NCBI GenBank assembly: GCA_025997715.1
Contig: BNUY01000084.1
Coordinates: 1-13,405, forward strand
Length of the DNA: 13,405 nucleotides
Reading direction: 5' to 3'
DNA from: Spirochaetia bacterium
Lineage (GTDB): Bacteria; Spirochaetota; Spirochaetia; Treponematales; Breznakiellaceae
The notes under the pieces are model-generated. The model made no database searches. It saw nothing but the letters and a program-made list of their open reading frames with translations, and was not told where the DNA came from. Each line of letters begins with the position of its first letter. Position 1 is the stretch's first letter. Positions 6,747 through 13,405 of this stretch are shown here, piece after piece. The position numbers and the translations under genes were made by a program.

Positions 6747-7043
6747 CTACTCCGTTTTCAGCGCAACAATTTCTTCGGCTTTTAGTCCGGTAAGGTCTTG
6801 TATTAACTCTATTGGCAAACCTTTTGACAGAGCTTTTTTTGCCGTCTCGGTTTTAGTTTCTGTTACACCTTCTTTGCTGCCTTCCATGCGGCCTTTCTGA
6901 AGGGCAAAGTCGATGCGGCCCTGTTGGTCTTTCCATGCTTTCTCGCGGTCCTCGGCAAGCATCCGCGTTCTCTCGTCCGCGCTGAGTTGTTTGAGTATCA
7001 CTACCGCTTTCCCTATCCGGGGGTTATTTTTGGTCAACATCAT
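6747..7043 (-). CDS. C-terminal portion of an Rpn/PD-(D/E)XK transposase-like protein, separate cistron
   Basis: A 98-aa reading frame whose sequence matches the C-terminal region of Rpn-family proteins: KNNPRIGKAV, then LSADERTRMLAEDREKAWKD (a conserved helical segment), a Gly/Lys/Glu coiled stretch (KGRMEGSKEG), and the typical ending LSKGLPIELIQDLTGL-KAEEI. It is in the same frame as the nuclease part upstream and separated from it by a TAG (7053-7055). The start ATG 7043 has a perfect AGGAGG (7054-7049) five bases upstream, overlapping that TAG, so translation as its own protein, coupled to the upstream cistron, is well supported. It lacks the nuclease core. It may be the surviving tail of a disrupted gene, or a functional small C-terminal product like the RpnS products of E. 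coli Rpn genes. Confidence 0.7.
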   Translation of the reverse strand: MMLTKNNPRIGKAVVILKQLSADERTRMLAEDREKAWKDQQGRIDFALQKGRMEGSKEGVTETKTETAKKALSKGLPIELIQDLTGLKAEEIVALKTE

Positions 7044-7052
7044 GTATTCCTC

Positions 7053-7574
7053 CTAGTTCCACAAATTGCTGCGGTCTGTCTTTTGCGGTACCTTTGGCAG
7101 TTCCAGCGTGTGTACCTCGATTATGTCGGTAAAGGTTGATCCGCTGCACGGGTCGTGCAAAACATAGCCGTTGTGATACTCTTCGCTGTCGGTAATGAGC
7201 ACAAAATCGGTAATCAATATCGTTATCGCTTTTTTGATGTTCTCGTATGTATCGCCCTCTCCTATTTGTGCGGTTATCATCTTTGAGGTATAGTACACAA
7301 CCCTTTCCCGCAGGTTTGCCACGTTAAACGCCTGGATATCAATGTCTATCACTTTTCCGCTTTTGGTGTGGAGCTTTATGTCTAGTATGCCCAGTTTGTC
7401 CCCAGGGGCTATCTGCCGTAAATGCGGGTCTACAATTTCAATATGGCTGTATTCTTCAGGCGGGATGTCCAATATCGCTTGTAAAAAATCAATGAGAATG
7501 TCGGTGTTTTTGTGTTCTCCAAAAATGAGTTTGAAGATAAGGTCGTTCTTGGGCGATAACAGCGGTTTTTCCAT
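7053..7574 (-). CDS. Rpn-family PD-(D/E)XK nuclease/transposase-like protein, N-terminal part
   Basis: A 173-aa product containing the nuclease core of the Rpn/PDDEXK_2 family, which in E. coli are RecA-independent recombination-promoting DNA nucleases and phage-defence toxins. The opening MEKPLLSPKNDLIFKLIFG is the conserved family start, which supports ATG 7574. The active-site region is LGILDIKL (D65) followed by IDIDIQ, where D79 stands in place of the usual Glu of D...ExQ and Q81 is kept. A middle helical region (RERVVYYTSKMI) and VLHDPCSGSTFTDIIEVHTLELPK follow. The frame stops at TAG after LWN, where relatives continue LWxWLxFL (from memory), so a Trp codon appears changed to a stop with roughly ten further codons lost. 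No good ribosome site precedes the start. The locus may be a nonsense-interrupted pseudogene or a deliberately split pair. Confidence 0.75.
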   Translation of the reverse strand: MEKPLLSPKNDLIFKLIFGEHKNTDILIDFLQAILDIPPEEYSHIEIVDPHLRQIAPGDKLGILDIKLHTKSGKVIDIDIQAFNVANLRERVVYYTSKMITAQIGEGDTYENIKKAITILITDFVLITDSEEYHNGYVLHDPCSGSTFTDIIEVHTLELPKVPQKTDRSNLWN

Positions 7575-7682
7575 TGAAACAATATAGCCGGTAACAGGCC
7601 AAAAAGCAACACCATGCCGCTCTGTCACCACTATTGTACATACGGCCGCGGCAAGAAAAAAACGCGGTAAACACCCCCGGAT

Positions 7683-7688
7683 ATTATA
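7683..7688 (-). promoter_or_regulatory. Possible -10 box upstream of the Rpn-like gene
   Basis: TATAAT reads perfectly on the minus strand at 7688-7683, about 109 bases before ATG 7574. The hexamer 17 bases upstream is a poor -35, so the site is a candidate only. The leader between them contains a small CCGCG/CGCGG hairpin. Confidence 0.35.
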
Positions 7689-7722
7689 CAAAATTGCATA
7701 ATAGATTTCGGCAGCAACAAGT

Positions 7723-7761
7723 AAAAGCCCGGGGCCGTCATTCCGGCGGCCCCGGGCTTTT
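7723..7761 (-). terminator. Strong GC-rich hairpin terminator after nifJ
   Basis: AAAAGCCCGGGGCC (7723-7736) pairs perfectly with GGCCCCGGGCTTTT (7748-7761). Three more pairs, one of them G-T, close a five-base loop. On the minus strand the stem ends in UUUU and suits termination of nifJ transcription. On the plus strand it is followed by a longer T-rich run, so it may work both ways. It insulates nifJ from the Rpn-like locus downstream. Confidence 0.75.
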
Positions 7762-7798
7762 CAACTTTTTTTACCGTGAACCAAAGGTTCGTTTTCTC

Positions 7799-7867
7799 TT
7801 AGAAGGGCCTCTCCGACAGGTACTTGTACTCCTTCCATACCCGTTCCGTGCCGACCGATCTTCTCAA
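7799..7867 (-). pseudogene. Diverged duplicate of the nifJ 3' end
   Basis: Directly after the nifJ stop the same frame continues for 22 codons to a second TAA (7801-7799) and encodes RVWKEYKYLSERPF. The nifJ tail itself reads RVWKEYKYLADRPF. Most of the base differences across these shared codons are synonymous (GAG/GAA, TAC/TAT twice, CTG/TTA), so the two copies diverged while under coding selection rather than as a fresh local duplication. The segment has no start or ribosome site and is not a gene. It looks like the 3' scar of a second PFOR allele left by recombination or replacement. Confidence 0.8.
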
Positions 7868-10800
7868 TTAGAAGGGCCTATCGGCTAAATACTTATATTC
7901 CTTCCATACGCGGTCGGCTTGGGCCTTTGCCTTCGCCAGCAGGGCGTCGGCGCGGTCCGGGGAGGCGGCTTTGAGGCTCTTGAACCGTACTTCCTTGTAC
8001 ATGAAGTCCTCAAGGCTGGTACTCGCTTCCTTGGAATCAAGCTGGAAGGGGTTTTTGCCCTCCGCTTTGAGCCGGGGGTCGTAGCGGTACAGGGGCCAGA
8101 GGCCGGAGGTGACCGCCGCTTTCTGCTGTTCCAGGCCTTTGCTCATGTCGATGCCGTGGTTGATGCAGTGGGAGTAGGCGAGGATTAAGGAGGCGCCGGG
8201 GTAGGATTCCGCTTCACGGAAGGCCTTGATGGTCTGGGCAATGTTTGCGCCCATGGAGATACGGGCCACGTACACATAGCCGTAGCTCATGGCCATGGCG
8301 CCCAGGTCCTTCTTGGTGATGTCCTTGCCCGCGGCGGCGAACTTGGCGATGGCCCCTACCGGGGTTGCCTTGGACATCTGGCCGCCGGTGTTGGAGTACA
8401 CCTCGGTGTCCATGCACAGGATGTTGATGTTCCGGTTGCTGGCAAGCACATGGTCCAGGCCGCCGTAGCCGATGTCGTAGCCCCAGCCGTCACCGCCGAG
8501 GATCCATACCGACCGTTTGACAAAGTGATCCGCCAGGGAGGCAAGCTGTTTTGCTATGGGTTTGCCGTCGCTTTTCAGGGCGTCCTTCAACTGATCCACC
8601 AGTTTGCGCTGGTCGTCGATTTCGGCGTCCGTGCTCTGAGGATTTGCCAGGATTTTGTCGATAAGCCCCGATTGCAGGCCCTCAGCCTTGGCGATGGCAG
8701 CTACTTCCCCGGCAAACTCGGCGAGCTTGTCGCTGGTAAGCCGCATACCCAGGCCGAATTCGGCGGCGTCCTCGAAAAGGCTGTTTGCCCAGGCAGGACC
8801 CCGGCCGTCGCCTCTTTGGGCGTAGGGGGTGGTGGGGAGGTTCCCGCCGTAGATGGAGGAACAACCCGTGGCGTTGGCGATAACCGCCCGGTCGCCGTAA
8901 AGCTGCGAAAGTAACTTTACGTAGGGAGTCTCACCGCAGCCGCCGCATGCGCCGGAGAATTCGAAGAGGGGGCGCTTGTAGGCCAGGCCCTTGACGGCGC
9001 CCAGGTTGAGTTCCTCCGTGGGGACCTCCGGCAGGCTGAGGAAATAGTTCCAGGCGGCGGCTTGTTCCGCGTGGTATTCGGGGTTATCCGCATAGTTGAC
9101 CCAGTTCAGGGCCTTCTTGTTCGGGTCGTCCTTTGATTTGGCGGGGCAGGCGTTGATGCAGACCCCGCATTCCATGCAGTCTTCGGCGGAAATGATGAGG
9201 GCCGTCTTCTTGCCGTCCACCGGCTTCGGTTTGATGGCAGCGGTCTTGAAGCCCTTGGGGGCCTTGTCTGCCTCCGCATCGCTCAGGTTCTTCATGCGGA
9301 TACAGGCGTGGGAGCAGACGGCGGAACAGGTGCCGCACTGGAGGCAGAGTTCCGGGTCCCAACTGGGTACCCGCTCGGCGATGGCCCGTTTTTCGTACTG
9401 GGTGGTGGCGGTGGGGAAGGTCCCGTCTGCGGGGATCTTGCTCACCGGGAGTTTGTCGCCATCCTGGATGGAAACCGCGCCCAGCACATCCCGAATCCAG
9501 GCGTCCTTGGCGGTGGCAAAGGGCTGCTTCATGTGGTGCTTGCTGTCCGCCGCGCCGTGCTTCACTTCCGACACCGCACTGAGGGAGGCGTCCACGGTGG
9601 CGTAGTTCTTCTGGACCACATCGGCGCCCTTTTTCCCATAGCTCTTTTCAATAAACTTCTTCATATACTTGACCGCGTCGGCCTCGGGGAGCACCCCGGA
9701 CAGCTTAAAGTACGCTGCCTGCATGACCGTGTTGATACGGTTCCCCATGCCGGTCTTGCGGGCGATATCCGCAGCGTTGATCACGTAGAACTTGACCTTC
9801 TTTTCGATGATCCGCTTCTGGGCTTCCACGGGGATTTCCGCCCAAACCTCATCGGCGGAGTAGGGGCTGTTAAGGAGGAAGGCGCCCCCTTCCTTGATGT
9901 TGGCCAGGAGGTCGAAGGTCTCCATGTAGGAGAACTTGTGGCAGGCCAGGAAGTCCGCCTTGGTAATCAGGTAGGGGCGGCGTATGGAACCCTTGCCGAA
10001 ACGCAGGTGGGATACCGTGAAGCCCCCGGACTTCTTGGAGTCGTAGGAGAAGTAGGCCTGGGCGGAAAGATCCGGCTTGGCGTCCCCGATGATCTTGATG
10101 GAGTTCTTGTTGGCCCCCACGGTGCCGTCGGAACCGAGGCCGTAGAACATGGCTTCGTTCATGCCTTCTTCGGCAAGGACAAAATGTTCGTCGTAGGGAA
10201 TGCTCTGGCCCAGGATGTCGTCGTTGATACCCACGATGAATTTGGGGGTCTTTTTGCCGCTCAGGTTGTCGAAGACGCCCTTAACCATGGCGGGGGTGAA
10301 TTCCTTGGAACCCAGGCCGTAGCGGCCGCCCAGTACCAGGGGATAATCCTTGAAGGGCGCTTTGCCCTCGGCCTGGATTTCGCCGATGGCGGTCCGCACG
10401 TCTTCGTAGAGGGGCTCGCCTAATGAGCCGGGTTCCTTGGTCCGGTCCAGGACGGCGATTGCCTTGACCGTAGCGGGCAGGGCCTTTACGAAGGCCGATG
10501 CGTCAAAGGGCCGGTAGAGCCGTACCTTGAGCACCCCCACCTTCTCGCCCTTCTTGTTCAAATATTCCACGGTCTCTTCGCAGGTTTCCGCGCCTGAGCC
10601 CATAATGATGATCACCCGTTCCGCATCCGGTGCGCCGAAGTAGTCATAGATATGATACTGGCGCCCGGTGATTTTGGCGTACTTGTCCATCTCTGCCTGT
10701 ACTATAGAAGGAACCTTCGCATAATACTGGTTAACCCCCTCCCGGCCCTGGAAATAGGTGTCCGGGTTCTGGGCGGTACCCCTAATTTGGGGCTTCTCCG

Positions 10801-11431
10801 GGGTCAGTCCCCGCAGGCGGTGGGCCTGTACCAGGTCGTCGTCGATCATCTGTTTTAAGGTGTCAAAGCTGACCTCCTCGACCTTTTGGAGTTCGTGGCT
10901 GGTGCGGAACCCGTCAAAGAAGTGGAGAAAGGGAATCCGGGAGCGGAGGGTGGAGGCATGGGCAATAACCGCAAGGTCCGCCGCTTCCTGGACGCTGTTG
11001 GAACTGAGCATGGCCCAGCCGGTCTGGCGGCAGGCCATTACGTCCTGGTGGTCCCCGAAAATCGACAGGGAACTGGTGGCCAGGGCCCGGGCGGCGATGT
11101 GGAACACCGTGGAGGTAAGCTCCCCGGCGATCTTGTACATATTGGGGATCATTAAAAGGAGCCCCTGGGAGGCAGTGAAGGTGGAGGACAGGGCTCCGGT
11201 GGTCAATGCGCCGTGGACCGCTCCGGCCGCTCCTGCCTCGCTCTGCATTTCCACCACCTGGGGGATGGTGCCCCAAAGATTCTTCTTGCCCTGGGCGGAA
11301 AGCTCGTCGGCGACCTCACCCATCGGGCTGGAGGGGGTAATCGGATAAATCGCAATTACTTCGCTTAAGGCGTGGGCCACCTGACCCGCCGCCGTGTTTC
11401 CGTCAATCATTACCATGTGCTTTTCTGACAT
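7868..11431 (-). CDS. nifJ: Pyruvate:ferredoxin (flavodoxin) oxidoreductase, single-chain
   Basis: Oxidatively decarboxylates pyruvate with CoA to acetyl-CoA, CO2 and reduced ferredoxin, the central anaerobic route from glycolysis. The product is 1187 aa, normal for homodimeric PFOR. Domain I holds YPITPSSPMGE (residues 29-39). The gamma-type domain contains RRPYLITKADF, followed by the EKR domain. Two 4Fe-4S motifs follow: C696-x2-C699-x2-C702-x3-C706 and C752-x2-C755-x2-C758-x3-C762. C829 and C832 (CGGCGE) ligate the proximal cluster. The TPP-binding domain has GDGWGYDIG near 980-988 and MDTEVYSNTGGQMSKATP. All key residues are present. The start ATG 11431 fits the family opening MSEKHMVMIDGNTAAGQ and has AGGAAG four bases upstream. 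An in-frame extension to 11500 covers the promoter and is not used. It is monocistronic, with its own promoter and terminator. The 3' end is followed by a duplicated tail. Confidence 0.98.
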   Translation of the reverse strand: MSEKHMVMIDGNTAAGQVAHALSEVIAIYPITPSSPMGEVADELSAQGKKNLWGTIPQVVEMQSEAGAAGAVHGALTTGALSSTFTASQGLLLMIPNMYKIAGELTSTVFHIAARALATSSLSIFGDHQDVMACRQTGWAMLSSNSVQEAADLAVIAHASTLRSRIPFLHFFDGFRTSHELQKVEEVSFDTLKQMIDDDLVQAHRLRGLTPEKPQIRGTAQNPDTYFQGREGVNQYYAKVPSIVQAEMDKYAKITGRQYHIYDYFGAPDAERVIIIMGSGAETCEETVEYLNKKGEKVGVLKVRLYRPFDASAFVKALPATVKAIAVLDRTKEPGSLGEPLYEDVRTAIGEIQAEGKAPFKDYPLVLGGRYGLGSKEFTPAMVKGVFDNLSGKKTPKFIVGINDDILGQSIPYDEHFVLAEEGMNEAMFYGLGSDGTVGANKNSIKIIGDAKPDLSAQAYFSYDSKKSGGFTVSHLRFGKGSIRRPYLITKADFLACHKFSYMETFDLLANIKEGGAFLLNSPYSADEVWAEIPVEAQKRIIEKKVKFYVINAADIARKTGMGNRINTVMQAAYFKLSGVLPEADAVKYMKKFIEKSYGKKGADVVQKNYATVDASLSAVSEVKHGAADSKHHMKQPFATAKDAWIRDVLGAVSIQDGDKLPVSKIPADGTFPTATTQYEKRAIAERVPSWDPELCLQCGTCSAVCSHACIRMKNLSDAEADKAPKGFKTAAIKPKPVDGKKTALIISAEDCMECGVCINACPAKSKDDPNKKALNWVNYADNPEYHAEQAAAWNYFLSLPEVPTEELNLGAVKGLAYKRPLFEFSGACGGCGETPYVKLLSQLYGDRAVIANATGCSSIYGGNLPTTPYAQRGDGRGPAWANSLFEDAAEFGLGMRLTSDKLAEFAGEVAAIAKAEGLQSGLIDKILANPQSTDAEIDDQRKLVDQLKDALKSDGKPIAKQLASLADHFVKRSVWILGGDGWGYDIGYGGLDHVLASNRNINILCMDTEVYSNTGGQMSKATPVGAIAKFAAAGKDITKKDLGAMAMSYGYVYVARISMGANIAQTIKAFREAESYPGASLILAYSHCINHGIDMSKGLEQQKAAVTSGLWPLYRYDPRLKAEGKNPFQLDSKEASTSLEDFMYKEVRFKSLKAASPDRADALLAKAKAQADRVWKEYKYLADRPF

Positions 11432-11462
11432 TGTACTTCCTTGTGAGTAATAAAGTTTATTA

Positions 11463-11491
11463 AGTATAATTCGGGGAGAAGAAATATTCAA
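11463..11491 (-). promoter_or_regulatory. nifJ promoter
   Basis: On the minus strand TTGAAT (11491-11486), exactly 17 bases and TATACT (11468-11463) form a good sigma-70-like promoter. The predicted start near 11456 gives a leader of about 25 bases that contains the AGGAAG ribosome site before ATG 11431. No operator palindrome is evident. Confidence 0.65.
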
Positions 11492-11548
11492 TAGCACCAC
11501 GTAGCAGGGGGGCCGCAGACCGGGGCAAAAGTAGCCACCCCCAAAAAA

Positions 11549-11668
11549 TCAGAGGGTGATGTTCCAGGACAGTTTTGCGCCCTCCGGGGAGCCGCACATG
11601 ACCCGGTTTTTTCTCCCCATAACAAACGGTCGTATCCCCCGTTCAGCAGCGTTGTTGTCCGGGGTCAG
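11549..11668 (-). pseudogene. IS66-family transposase remnant, internally deleted
   Basis: The minus strand encodes LTPDNNAAERGIRPFVMGRK followed by NRVMCGSPEGAK, which is the highly recognisable C-terminal part of the IS66 DDE transposase (the final catalytic Glu lies in NNAAE). It then jumps straight to LSWNITL and a TGA. Intact IS66 proteins carry some 40-60 more residues after SPEGA and end in a PWNIKL-like tail, so an internal in-frame deletion seems to have joined the two. Upstream of 11668 the frame is open to 11740 but has no IS66 similarity I recognise. No terminal inverted repeats or target duplication could be found. This is a dead fragment between nifJ and the AT-rich lipoprotein gene. 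Confidence 0.75.
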
Positions 11669-11833
11669 TACCGCATGGCACAACATAAACACCCTCTTTG
11701 TCAATCCCCTGCTGCTTGCCGCAGTTCCCCTGGGACACATCCCGCCGCAATTTCTGCGGATTGCTGCTCAAAATCCTGTGGTCCCTTATTTTGGCGGGTC
11801 GTATTTTTTCCCGGATGCCTAACCGTAAGACTT

Positions 11834-13162
11834 TCATTTCTTTGAAGAAATCTTCCAGTTGTAAAACTGCCACACTAAACCGTACGTCATAATGGTTTTG
11901 TGTATAGTTGTAGAATTATGCATTTTTATAGAATCACCATGATCTCCAGACACATAATAGTCATACCCATCGAAAGTATGAAAGTTGGGAATGATCTTAA
12001 AAATCAAGCGCCCACCGGCTCTTTTTTTGATCTTTGCAAAGTCAAGACCAATATCAATAGGCAGACTTGTATAATATCTCGCATCCTCTGGAGCAGCAAT
12101 AGGAATATTAAATCCTACGCCAACACCCAAATAAAGCCATTCAACATACGGAATATTGAAATGTACAGAAAGCGGTATAGTCATATATAATCCGCCATAT
12201 CCATAATCACCGCCATAACTACTTTCTTCACCACCTGCATCCGATCGACCAAACATTGATCCGGTGCTTGCAGAAAGCCATGGGAAAACATAAAAATCAT
12301 AATTTACCCCTGCATTGATATTAAACTGCATACCAGTGTCTACGTCTTTATTACTAACTAATAAACCCACTGAATCAAACCCCACACCAAGCCCCAGCAG
12401 CATATCAAATGCTTCATGTTTATGTTTACGAGTCTGTTTAACGGGAGGAGGCGGCGGTGGTACATACTCTTTAGCCTCTTTAACGGTCCGCATTAATTTT
12501 TTAGTTGATTGGATATCTTCATTCAGGCTGAAAATTCTATTTGCGTTCGAGTTTACTTTTTTTATAAGAGTAAAAGCAATTTGATCCGGAGGTACATTCA
12601 CTATTTCTTTTAGATATGGCGGCGCTTTATACATAGTATCAAAAAACGCTTTGTTCTGTATATCAGTAACAATTAGAATTGTTTGCCGCCCGCCGCGAAT
12701 ATCATTTATATATTCTACTACTCTTCCATGAATCAAATTGTAATCAACTTCATCCGGCTCTGTTGGTTCTCCGGGTAGTTCTAATCCATCGTCAAAAAGG
12801 TCATCAAGCATAGCCCGTACTGATCCGGGGGATTCATCTAAAAGTTCCTCATTCAAGGAATCAAGTGCTTTGAGGCTATAATCAATATCACCCTGTGTTA
12901 AATAGCGGGGCTCAGTTAAGGGTTTACCGTTCAATGTCATTTGCCAATCGCCGGGTTTAGCATTTTGGAAATAATAATCTTTATGTAATACCCTTCTGTT
13001 TTCACCAGAACCTTTTATTTCTTTAGGAACATTTGATTGTGTTGTTATATCTTCAATTATACTTTCAATTGGAACGGATGCTATTGGTTGTTGTACCGGT
13101 TTAGTGGTGGCACACCCGGATACTATCAATAATACGATACTAATTATCCATGCATTTTTCAT
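11834..13162 (-). CDS. Lipoprotein with proline hinge and beta-barrel-like C-terminal domain
   Basis: A 442-aa predicted envelope protein of unknown function. The signal MKNAWIISIVLLIVSGC has a lipobox with Cys17. Residues 18-230 are an acidic, mostly helical periplasmic-type region (GKPLTEPRYLTQGDIDYSL, VVEYINDIRGGRQTILIV). P235-P240 is a six-proline hinge followed by a basic patch (KQTRKHKH). From about 250 the sequence turns into alternating, Gly- and aromatic-rich strands (LLGLGVGFDSVGLL, YLGVGVGFNIPIA), as in small outer-membrane barrels. It ends WQFYNWKISSKK, with six extra residues after the likely last strand. DNA is visibly more AT-rich than the genes to its left, and codons favour A/T. 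The ribosome site is weak. A lipid anchor joined to a barrel-like domain is unusual. It may link envelope layers, but that is inference. Confidence 0.75.
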   Translation of the reverse strand: MKNAWIISIVLLIVSGCATTKPVQQPIASVPIESIIEDITTQSNVPKEIKGSGENRRVLHKDYYFQNAKPGDWQMTLNGKPLTEPRYLTQGDIDYSLKALDSLNEELLDESPGSVRAMLDDLFDDGLELPGEPTEPDEVDYNLIHGRVVEYINDIRGGRQTILIVTDIQNKAFFDTMYKAPPYLKEIVNVPPDQIAFTLIKKVNSNANRIFSLNEDIQSTKKLMRTVKEAKEYVPPPPPPVKQTRKHKHEAFDMLLGLGVGFDSVGLLVSNKDVDTGMQFNINAGVNYDFYVFPWLSASTGSMFGRSDAGGEESSYGGDYGYGGLYMTIPLSVHFNIPYVEWLYLGVGVGFNIPIAAPEDARYYTSLPIDIGLDFAKIKKRAGGRLIFKIIPNFHTFDGYDYYVSGDHGDSIKMHNSTTIHKTIMTYGLVWQFYNWKISSKK

Positions 13163-13175
13163 TGTACATGCCGCA

Positions 13176-13216
13176 ATTAAACATTCCCATCTATAATTAG
13201 AATGGGAATGTTTAAT
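13176..13216 (-). terminator. Perfect 15-bp inverted repeat after the upstream gene
   Basis: ATTAAACATTCCCAT (13176-13190) and ATGGGAATGTTTAAT (13202-13216) are exact reverse complements around an 11-base loop. It begins two bases after the stop of the partial gene at 13219 and lies 13 bases before the lipoprotein start. The AT-rich ends give an A-run/U-run layout compatible with termination. It could also be an operator or mRNA structure governing the lipoprotein. Confidence 0.55.
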
Positions 13217-13218
13217 GG

Positions 13219-13405
13219 TTAGTTAGCTTTTTCCAGCCACTTTTCAAGCCGGTCTTCCGCCGATAACGCTTGTTTCTGGGATTCATTTAACTTCCCGGAA
13301 TCGCGGGTACTTTGAGAAATAAGCTTCTTGGCTTCTTCCCTGCTATATCGAATAGCTACCCACACAATGTTGTTTTCATCGACAAAATAGCCAATTTCAC
13401 GGTTC
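13219..13405 (-). CDS. 3' end of an unidentified gene (partial)
   Basis: The minus strand is open from the window edge to TAA (13221-13219), giving 61 residues that begin NREIGYFVDENNIVWVAIRY and finish with a charged helical tail (EDRLEKWLEKAN). The start and most of the protein lie off the window. Base composition is moderately AT-rich, like the lipoprotein gene downstream, and the spacing of about 57 bases, with a hairpin between them, allows either separate units or a shared operon. I do not recognise the family. Confidence 0.6.
   Translation of the reverse strand, partial: NREIGYFVDENNIVWVAIRYSREEAKKLISQSTRDSGKLNESQKQALSAEDRLEKWLEKAN

Noticed and set aside
7575..7691. Upstream extension of the Rpn-like nuclease
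   Set aside because: The frame is open by chance, starts with TTG and shows no similarity. MEKPLLSPKND at 7574 is the usual family start.
9308..10423. Long plus-strand open frame (371 codons) inside nifJ
   Set aside because: It is antisense to an unambiguous PFOR and arises from the high-GC codon pattern.
11432..11500. N-terminal extension of PFOR to 11500
   Set aside because: The extension covers a good promoter and leader, and the conserved family start plus ribosome site point to ATG 11431.
1..13405. tRNA, rRNA or riboswitch genes
   Set aside because: I saw no cloverleaf with a T-loop consensus, no rRNA-like sequence and no recognisable riboswitch core in the non-coding stretches.

Overview
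The window looks like a chromosomal stretch of a Treponema-like spirochaete, probably an anaerobic gut species. The evidence is a full-length pyruvate:ferredoxin oxidoreductase, a CBS/DRTGG-regulated family II pyrophosphatase, a cytoplasmic helical protein of a type I know only from spirochaetes, spirochaete-style lipoproteins with relaxed lipoboxes, and a PD-(D/E)XK Rpn/transposase-like protein of a kind common in termite-gut treponemes. The species assignment is inference from remembered families, not a search.

Layout. Bases 1-1182 (minus) hold a CBS-type Mn-dependent pyrophosphatase (ppaC) cut by the window edge. It is divergent across a 61-bp gap from pth (1244-1870, plus). After pth comes a 420-bp non-coding stretch (1871-2292) with a nested inverted repeat, then a small lipoprotein (2293-2718) and mazG (2782-3585), both plus. 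The mazG stop codon overlaps the stop of a convergent GT4 glycosyltransferase (3582-4880, minus). That gene overlaps by 10 bases the end of a 515-aa spirochaete-type protein (4871-6418, minus), so the two form a two-gene operon.

Bases 6419-6746 are non-coding and hold a 132-bp imperfect palindrome followed by two 33-bp direct repeats. Next is an Rpn-like nuclease split in frame into two cistrons (7053-7574 and 6747-7043, minus), the second behind a perfect AGGAGG. A strong hairpin at 7723-7761 and a diverged duplicate of the PFOR 3' end (7799-7867) separate this from nifJ/PFOR (7868-11431, minus), which has a good sigma-70-like promoter. The right end (11549-13405) is accessory: an internally deleted IS66 transposase remnant, an AT-rich lipoprotein with a proline hinge and a beta-barrel-like C-terminal half, and the 3' end of another gene.

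The core genes do housekeeping: pyrophosphate removal, peptidyl-tRNA recycling, NTP sanitation and acetyl-CoA/reduced ferredoxin production from pyruvate. The most unusual parts are the split Rpn locus, which could be a nuclease plus a separately translated C-terminal inhibitor, the PFOR tail scar, and the large intergenic foldback element.
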